Source of the DNA: Gnetum montanum
Lineage: Eukaryota > Streptophyta > Gnetopsida > Gnetales > Gnetaceae
NCBI GenBank assembly: GCA_015680685.1
Contig: MNCI01002855.1
Coordinates: 59,567 to 123,566 of the forward strand
Length of the DNA stretch: 64,000 bases
Reading direction: 5' to 3'
In this document: in pieces, positions 58,021 to 64,000 of the stretch
Layout of the letters: each line of letters begins with the position of its first letter
Numbering within the stretch: position 1 is the stretch's first letter
The notes under the pieces: generated by a model
What the model was told of the DNA's origin: nothing
The model's input: the letters and a program-made list of their open reading frames with translations, nothing else
Database searches by the model: none
Translations under genes and position numbers: made by a program

Positions 58021-58722
58021 TGATGAGAGCGGGTACTCTAGCGGTTACTCTAGCAGTTACTTTAATTATTAGAGTGGTTACTCTAGCAGTTATTCTAATT
58101 ATTTGAGGGGTTACTCTAGCGATTACTTTACCAGTTATTCTAATTATTAGAGTGGTTACACTAGTGGTTACTCTAGCAGTTATTCTAATTATTAGAGTGG
58201 TTACTCTAGTGGTTTCTTTAGCAGTTATTCTAATTATTAGAGCACTTACTCTAATTATTAGAGCACTTACTCTAATTATTAGAGCACTTACAATTGGGAA
58301 GAAGTCTTTTAGTAGTCAAGTAGCGAAACTCTTGTCTATTTGAAAGTTAGAGTATTTTCCAAGTGCCCATAGCAGAAGGTCTAAGTGTGGACAGATCTTT
58401 ATTTGAGCATTGTGTACCTAAGCACAACTTGTATATGGCAATAAAGACGAGCTCTTTGATTCATCCTTACAACACTTGAGATTTTTTTTCTTACGCATTT
58501 ATTTTATTTTATTTTATTTTATGCACTTTACATTTCTATTATTACCACAACAATTCATTTTGATCAATTAAGCAAATCGTTAAAACAGACAAGCATGACC
58601 ACTTCGAGCATGCGTGTAATGCTTGGTAACCCAGTAACGATTAGCGTTTGGTAATCCCAGCAGTGTTGCACTAGTTTAGAATGTATACAACAAGTGGGAA
58701 TGGATGCTGGTGTTAGGATTAG
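58021..58722 (+). repeat. Family B-like LTR fragment with minisatellite U3
   Basis: Starts TGATGAGAGCGGG at 58021. From about 58300 the R/U5 part matches element 2's LTR (ATGGCAATAAAGA, then two CTTGGTAA motifs at 58619-58655, then GATGCTGGTGTTAGGATT). U3 consists of short tandem repeats rather than GATATC units, and no TATAAATA is visible. It is interrupted at 58722 by element 5. Confidence 0.75.
58030..58291 (+). repeat. Minisatellite in LTR U3
   Basis: Variants of 'ggttactctagcagttattctaattattagagt' (34 bases split here as GGTTACTCTAGCAGTTATTC and TAATTATTAGAGT) are repeated with deletions. The array ends in three near-identical 21-base units starting AGCACTTACTCTAATTATT. The 63-codon ORF over it is only repeat translation. 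Confidence 0.85.
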
Positions 58723-59331
58723 TGATGAGTGGTGAGGTACCCCTACACTCAACCATACTAATACGAGCGTTACACGAGCGATCTGGTCGAACTCTGCAAA
58801 CGAACTAGTTGTGGCATCTAGATAGTTAGCCTTAGGTCACAGTTCGTTGTCTTCCCACTTGGACTAGTATTAGCTTTGTCACATATGGTTTAGTCTAGAG
58901 TGAGGTGTATGGTGAGTTTCTAATCTAATGCTGCTCCTGAAGGCAATGGAAAGTAATATTATCTAAGCTAAGAGAGAAAGGGTGAGAGAATCTAGCTAGC
59001 CTAAGTGCGATGAGCATCTGTTCCTTAATCATCCATACACATCTTGGACTTTGTGCATAACTACCACTGGGATNTTGCTGGTCATGTGCGTGTCCAAGTA
59101 TGTCACACTCGAATAAAGGATGCCATACAATTACATCCACCACACTGCGGGCATACATAGAGAGGAAAAGGGTTGAGAGAAAGAAATGAAAAATGCTTAA
59201 ACTAAAATTGACTTACTTTCTAATCCCTCTAATCCTTTCTAAATCATCTGTCTACCTCTTATTTATAGATGAGGAGACATGCCGCGATATCGTGTATGCA
59301 ATATCACGGTCACCCAAAACGTGACTCATCA
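58723..59331 (-). repeat. Element 5 3' LTR (family A)
   Basis: 609 bp; on the minus strand TGATGAGTCACG to CACTCATCA. It has GATAT palindromes (59284-59308) and a TATA box near 59262. It lacks about 240 bases of the family A LTR exactly at the single N at 59074, so it is probably incomplete in the assembly. Confidence 0.9.
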
Positions 59332-59341
59332 TACCCCCACA
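59332..59341 (-). other. Element 5 polypurine-like tract
   Basis: On the minus strand GTGGGGGTA directly precedes the LTR, identical to element 1. The context 'gacgagttttcatttagt' is also shared. Confidence 0.65.
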
Positions 59342-59495
59342 ACTAAATGAAAACTCGTCCTCGAGTTATAGTGATTACACAGTGGATAGGTATGGGATTA
59401 TTGGATGGTGAAAATGGGATTATGCCATAGTGTGGAATGAAAAAAAACAAAGAAACAACACAAAAAATGTGCTACAACTACAAAATTTGTAGAAC

Positions 59496-62284
59496 TCATG
59501 TAGTTCCTGGTTGCAGTGGCTCCTCCATTAGTGCTTTCCCTTTGTCTTGTGCTCCAGGCTTTGAGACTTGATGGTGCTGAAGTATGGCTTGGAGCTTCTC
59601 CTCTTCAGTTCAAGGGTCTTGTGCCATCCATGCTAATGATTCGATGTTTGACGGAGTTGGCACTTCCCATGGACAAGGTAGTTGCGGAAACATTTGATTG
59701 GCCTTGACATACCAAGTTGCAAACACCCAACGTTCCTCTTCATAGGCTCTAGCTTTATCTTTGTATTCTTGGAAATCCACTAGCCATTGAGCCAAATCCA
59801 CTGTGACATCTTTTTGGCCTTTGTAGCTTGCTTTCACCACCTCAAGTTCAGAATTTGCAATCTCCAATTTTTCCAACAACTTCTTATGTTTTGTAAATTC
59901 TGCTTCGTATTTAACATAGGTGGTTACTACCTACTGCTTGAGCTCTATCCTCGGGTGCCTTGCTGTTAACATGGCAAGGTTGGCATACCACAGGTTTGCC
60001 AATTCCATGTATTCTGTTAGATCCTGAATCTGCAGGTCCTGGTTCTTAACTTTAGCTTGGTGGACAAAAGCATATGTGTCTAATATGGCCCGCCAATCAA
60101 TGTGTTGAGCACTGATAGCATTGATATGGGCCTTGGCGATATGGATCTCCTTCTCAAGGATCTGTTTGTACATCCCCAACTAATCTCAGAAGTGCTCCTT
60201 CAACTTTTCATCTCGTTTAGCCTCATTTTGCCATGCGCTTATTTCAATATCTATCTTTTGGCGAATTGCGCGTACCTCTTCCATTGAGAGGGTTCTATTC
60301 TCCCTGGCTAAATGACTTATGTCTTGTTGACCTGGATGAATTGTTCTCACAATTGATGAAAGTGTTCCTCAAGAACGTTCTTTTGCTTTTCCACAGTGGT
60401 CAATTGAAGGTTATTAGCAACGAGTTGTTTATTTTCTTCCTGTAAGGCATTGAGTTCTTTGAGATGTACATGAGTTTGTGCCTGTGCTGTAGAGGCATCA
60501 CAAACAACCTTCTCTTTTTCATCAACCACCCTTTTATTCTCCGTGATTATCTTGGTTATTTGCTCAATTTTGAAATTATCTAGCTGGTCTATGGAAACAA
60601 ATTGTAGAGGGTCCCACTGTGCTACTTGTAGGGCCATGAGTTGCTCTTGTAATTTCTGTACTTCTGCTTCAGCATGCTCGGCCCTCACTTCTATTAAGAC
60701 TAGCTTTCCCTTTGTGGAAATAAGGTCTAACTAAATTGCTGTAACATCCTAAGGGATGTCAAATAGGGACATCATTACTTGTCCTGTTTGTAGTAATCGA
60801 TCAAGTGCATCCTCATGTTCCACAAGATTCATTGAGGTTTTGGCCAAAATTTGAGCATCCTGTGCTTTTGTGAGATCTACTGGTGGCACACCATGTACAT
60901 TGAATGATTCCTTGATGTGGTCTGTGACCACATCTGTGGCTCTCAAGGCACCCTGGTGTTTCATGACCACCACAGTGGACCCTTCACTAGTCTCTAATTG
61001 CACTTGGAAAGATGCCACGTTTCCTGAGATCTGTTGTGACCAAACACTTCCCCCTCCTCCTGTATGAATAGATACTTCCCCCCTTGTGTGATCCAAAGAA
61101 ACAGTGGGCTAAATGCAATCATCAATGATGTGGAAGAGATTTGCATCATCACAACTCTCCTAACTGACCGTCTCAGCGATGGCCCTAAGATGACTCATTG
61201 ATGGTCTGTAGTCTTATGGCGGTGGCTAATCTTGGCCTGTGTTGGGCCTTGCTTCCTATTTTTGGCTGGGTCTTGTGCTTGGAGGTTGGTTGGGTCCTAC
61301 AAGTTGAGTTACAGTTGGTCCAGCCGTCTGTTCTTCTTCTTCTTCTTCTGGTCCCAGCGTCTCACTAGTAATTTTCCTTACGGTTGGTGGCTTTGATAGT
61401 TCAGCATAGGAAGCATTTTGGGCATTGTAGAGGACATCATTGGTGTACCCCCTGATACCAGCACATTGGAAAAGCTTTCTAATAAGACAAGGAAAAGGCA
61501 ACACCATCTTCCCTATCTTTCATTCCTTGAACTACCTCAGGATCTCCATTAAATATAGATAGGGCAAGTTATCGTTAACCTTTCCCATCAACACTACACA
61601 TCCTATTGCTACATACATTGATATTCTTTTTAAGCCCTTCATGGGGAAGAGGTGATATGTTCCAATTTTGAAGTAAATCCTCTCTTTCATCGTGAACTCA
61701 CCAAATGTTTTATCTTTGCCGTACGCCTTTTCCAACCAATCCCATCACACATCGGGGTTAGAATGGGTGGATAACTGAGCAACTTTTGGTCCTATATTTG
61801 GAAGGTTTAACACTTCTGAAATGGCCTACATGGAGAAATCAACTATCACACCACAAATGTTGACAATGATGCCTTGCTCCCTATTGTGCTAGAATTGGTA
61901 TGTCTCCCCTAGGTACCAGGCACCGCCTTCAAAGAGGATAGGCCATAAGGGAGACCCCTTGAGGTGATCCCTAATGGCCTTAGGAGCGAACTCTACAAAA
62001 GATTGAAAGTTCAATTCCACAATCACCGTAGCGAATGTGGACTTTTCGTGGATGGCCTAAACACAATCTTGGGGCAACGTGAGATGTTGTCCTTGTTCAG
62101 GCGCTGTAGCAGCTCCTCCTTCTGCCTACCCAGACTGTACAGTAGGAGGGTCCTCTTGATGAATACTGAATGATTGCTCCTCCTATTTTGTATGTTGTCT
62201 GGTAAGATCTTGTTTTCCACCTCTCCTGGATCGTTTGCTTCCACCTTGAGTAGGACCTTCCTTTTGTCCATGTTTTGGGGCCAT
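59496..62284 (-). pseudogene. Element 5 ORF3 (best preserved copy)
   Basis: The ATG at 62284 follows ATTGCAG. The frame has few stops, keeps phase through codon 532 or beyond, and has one frameshift between 60347 and 60180. It ends at the TGA 59496-59498. The N-terminal domain has ERIYFKIGTYHLFPMKG and FPCLIRKLFQCAGIRGYTND. The middle has LETSEGSTVVVMKHQGALRA and EHEDALDRLLQTGQVMMSLF. The coiled-coil half has DLTEYMELANLWYANLAML and LVDFQEYKDKARAYEEER. It is the best reference for comparing the family. No membrane segment is evident. Confidence 0.82.
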
Positions 62285-64000
62285 CTGCAATCACATGGGG
62301 CCAAGTGTTAGTAGGGGTTTTTTTTGAAATTAAGTTATACCTTACTACTCGCCTTAATTAATTGATTTGTTTATCTTCATGTGATATTTCCCAAAAGATT
62401 GTAATAATGAGTCCATTTCACTTAGGTAGTTTTTTCAATTTTAATCTCCCGGTGTACCTAAAGGGTTAATGATTTTTTGGTACATTTTCATTCTTAATTA
62501 CAACTAATTACCCTTAATGATGTCCTTTGGGCGATGATAAATTCCAAAAAATTTAGGTGCTATTTGGTAGGTGTCCCTCCCCCACGACTAACCTGAACAC
62601 TCTGGGTTCAAGCAGGTTCATATGGAATTAAAATTAGAGTACCAGCGAGTGAGATCGAAGTTGAAAAGCAAAGGTGTCACACTCGTAATTCGTAGAGAAA
62701 AATTTTAAAAACTCTCCGCGTGATGTGTGGAAAATGAGGCTAAGTGTTGTGGGAGGGTCGCCTATTTATAGGTTGACACGACGTGATATCACGACCTATT
62801 GATGTTTAGGCTCAAGGAAAAATACTAAATTTTAAAGGTTTTTCCTGGAATCAAAAGTTGAAATTAGGACATGTGACATATGTTGAGGGGGTTCTAAGGT
62901 AATTAGATGGTTTTGAAGGCACGAATAAGTATGATCTGTTGGTTTTATCAATAAGGACCTTGGGTGGTAGAGAAAAAGGCTATGTAATGGCACATAGGAA
63001 CGTTGGAATTCGGAGGTGTAATAATAATAGGAAAATAATGTTATGAAAAATAAGCTAAGGGTAAGAGATGGTAGGTGTGAGCTATGTCATAAGTGAAGAT
63101 TACAAAAAATTACACAAGTGGGTCCTCCCCAAAGCAGGTTCCAACCTATAATGCCATTGTGTAACCACACTGAAAGAATCCGTGGGCACTAGAAGGGTTA
63201 AATGTAATCCGCACTGATTCCACAAAACACACACATGTAAGTATCACCAAAATAAGATAAGAATTCTACGCTACACATGACACAAGCTACAATTACACGA
63301 ATAGTGAGATGAGACAAACTATAGAATGAGATTGTAGAGATTGGGACATGAGGTAATCTGTCGTTCCAAGATCAGGACCAAGTCCATTCGTCTAATCAGT
63401 GACATTGCATTGTTTCATCCCATGATGAGCAACTATGAGATTACCATAACAACAAGGAGTACGATCACTTGGCAGTTTATTCAGGGGAGGTGTGATTTTT
63501 GTTTTGTGGCACTTCCCTTTTCTTTTTTCTTTCTTTTTCTTTTTTTTTTCTTTTTGGATACTAAATCCAAGGAAGCTGCCAACCTCCAGGCATGGGTGCA
63601 TGTCTTTCCAATGGGACCTCCTAGCACAACATTGAATTTTTGAGTGCCCTTTTAATTACTCTTACTCTCATTTTTCATTAGATCTACAAGGATCTTAGTA
63701 CGACCATGTTGCATGATAACTCCCACAGACGTCACCAAAGAGAATCCGCAAGTCCCCTTGATGTCACACCCTAATCATTCCGTCTTGGCCCATCCTTCTT
63801 CATTCTGGGTACAATGAACACAAAATTAATTTTAAGTTTTAATAATGTTAAGAATATCACTGTACCATCGAAGAAAACCTCTTATTTGTAGAATGGATGA
63901 GTGGGTGAAATAGGCTCATTGTCCAAATAATTGATTGTCCAAGATTTGACAACATAGAACACACCTCAACCAATGATCCACATGAGTGTTTTATTCATAG
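62285..64000 (-). other. Element 5 spacer upstream of ORF3
   Basis: The minus-strand match to 5643-7406 of element 1 extends to the window end. It includes PPT-like GTCGTGGGGGAGGGAC (near 62575), the internal TATA box, GGGGAGGACCCACTTG (near 63118), a T-rich tract (63521-63556) that is A-rich on the element strand, and GTGTGACATCAAGGGGACTT (near 63755). The 100-codon + strand ORF at 63341-63643 is antisense to this spacer and has no family features. Confidence 0.72.
62763..62793 (-). promoter_or_regulatory. Putative internal promoter for element 5 ORF3
   Basis: TATTTATA on the + strand (62763-62770) reads TATAAATA toward ORF3. A perfect 12-bp palindrome CGTGATATCACG lies at 62782-62793. This GATATC palindrome is the family A U3 motif. 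Its position, about 480 bases before the ATG, equals that in element 1. Confidence 0.58.

Larger units (their letters stand above)
58723..64000 (-). mobile_element. Element 5: family A retrotransposon, 3' half, continues past the window
   Basis: On the minus strand the order is spacer (62285-64000), ORF3 (59496-62284), PPT-like tract (59332-59341) and 3' LTR (58723-59331). It is close in sequence to element 1 over all these parts, but in the opposite orientation. It inserted into the LTR at 58021-58722. The matching gag or pol end and 5' LTR lie beyond 64000, so it cannot be said whether it has pol. Confidence 0.88.

Noticed and set aside
58152-58343. 63-codon ORF rich in V-L/I-L-I-I repeats, looking like a membrane peptide
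   Set aside because: It is the translation of the U3 minisatellite. The repeat has no stop in this frame and nothing else supports a gene.
63341-63643. 100-codon + strand ORF near the window end
   Set aside because: Antisense to the non-coding spacer of element 5. The Phe-rich middle comes from a T-rich slippage tract, and the equivalent stretch of element 1 does not keep the frame.

Overview
The window looks like repeat-rich nuclear DNA from a seed plant. It is AT-rich, is filled with decayed Ty3/gypsy LTR retrotransposons carrying tRNA-Asp-type primer binding sites, holds tRNA-derived SINEs, and has one spliced host gene of a plant-specific family (LURP-one-related). The species cannot be named from the sequence alone. 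No bacterial or organellar gene is visible.

Layout. 1-2671 holds fragments of older elements: a gag remnant split by a SINE, and the 5' end of a retroelement ORF3 on the minus strand. 2677-11242 is a complete but pol-less retrotransposon (element 1, +, target duplication ATAAC). 11243-12860 holds a SINE with a 9-bp target duplication and a LINE remnant. 12864-14711 (-) is the only convincing intact gene, a three-exon LURP-one-related gene of 211 codons. 14712-16617 has no recognisable gene. 16618-53280 is a Russian-doll nest. Element 4 (-) is split inside its ORF3 by element 3 (+, about 18861-41195), which is itself split in its gag-pol by element 2 (+, 22746-32234, target duplication CTTTG). 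53281-57400 holds LTR-like fragments and a SINE fragment. 57400-64000 is a second nest: a family C LTR cut by a family B LTR with a minisatellite in U3, cut in turn by element 5 (-), which runs off the window.

How the parts relate. Elements 1-5 and the fragment at 1240-1550 belong to one Athila/Tat-like lineage. The full plan (elements 3 and 4) is LTR, PBS, one-frame gag-pol, a roughly 2-kb non-coding spacer, a roughly 930-codon ORF3, PPT-like tract, LTR. Every gag, pol and ORF3 copy here is broken. ORF3 has an N-terminal domain resembling the 'putative plant transposon protein' family and a long coiled-coil-like C-terminal half. Its ATG directly follows a splice-acceptor-like CAG/TAG in every copy where the start is present. 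A TATA box lies upstream of it in the spacer, accompanied by the short motifs that mark the LTR U3 of the same element. Element 2 has lost both the internal promoter and most of ORF3. Element 1 has lost all of pol but kept gag and ORF3. This spacer-plus-ORF3 module is the most interesting object in the window.
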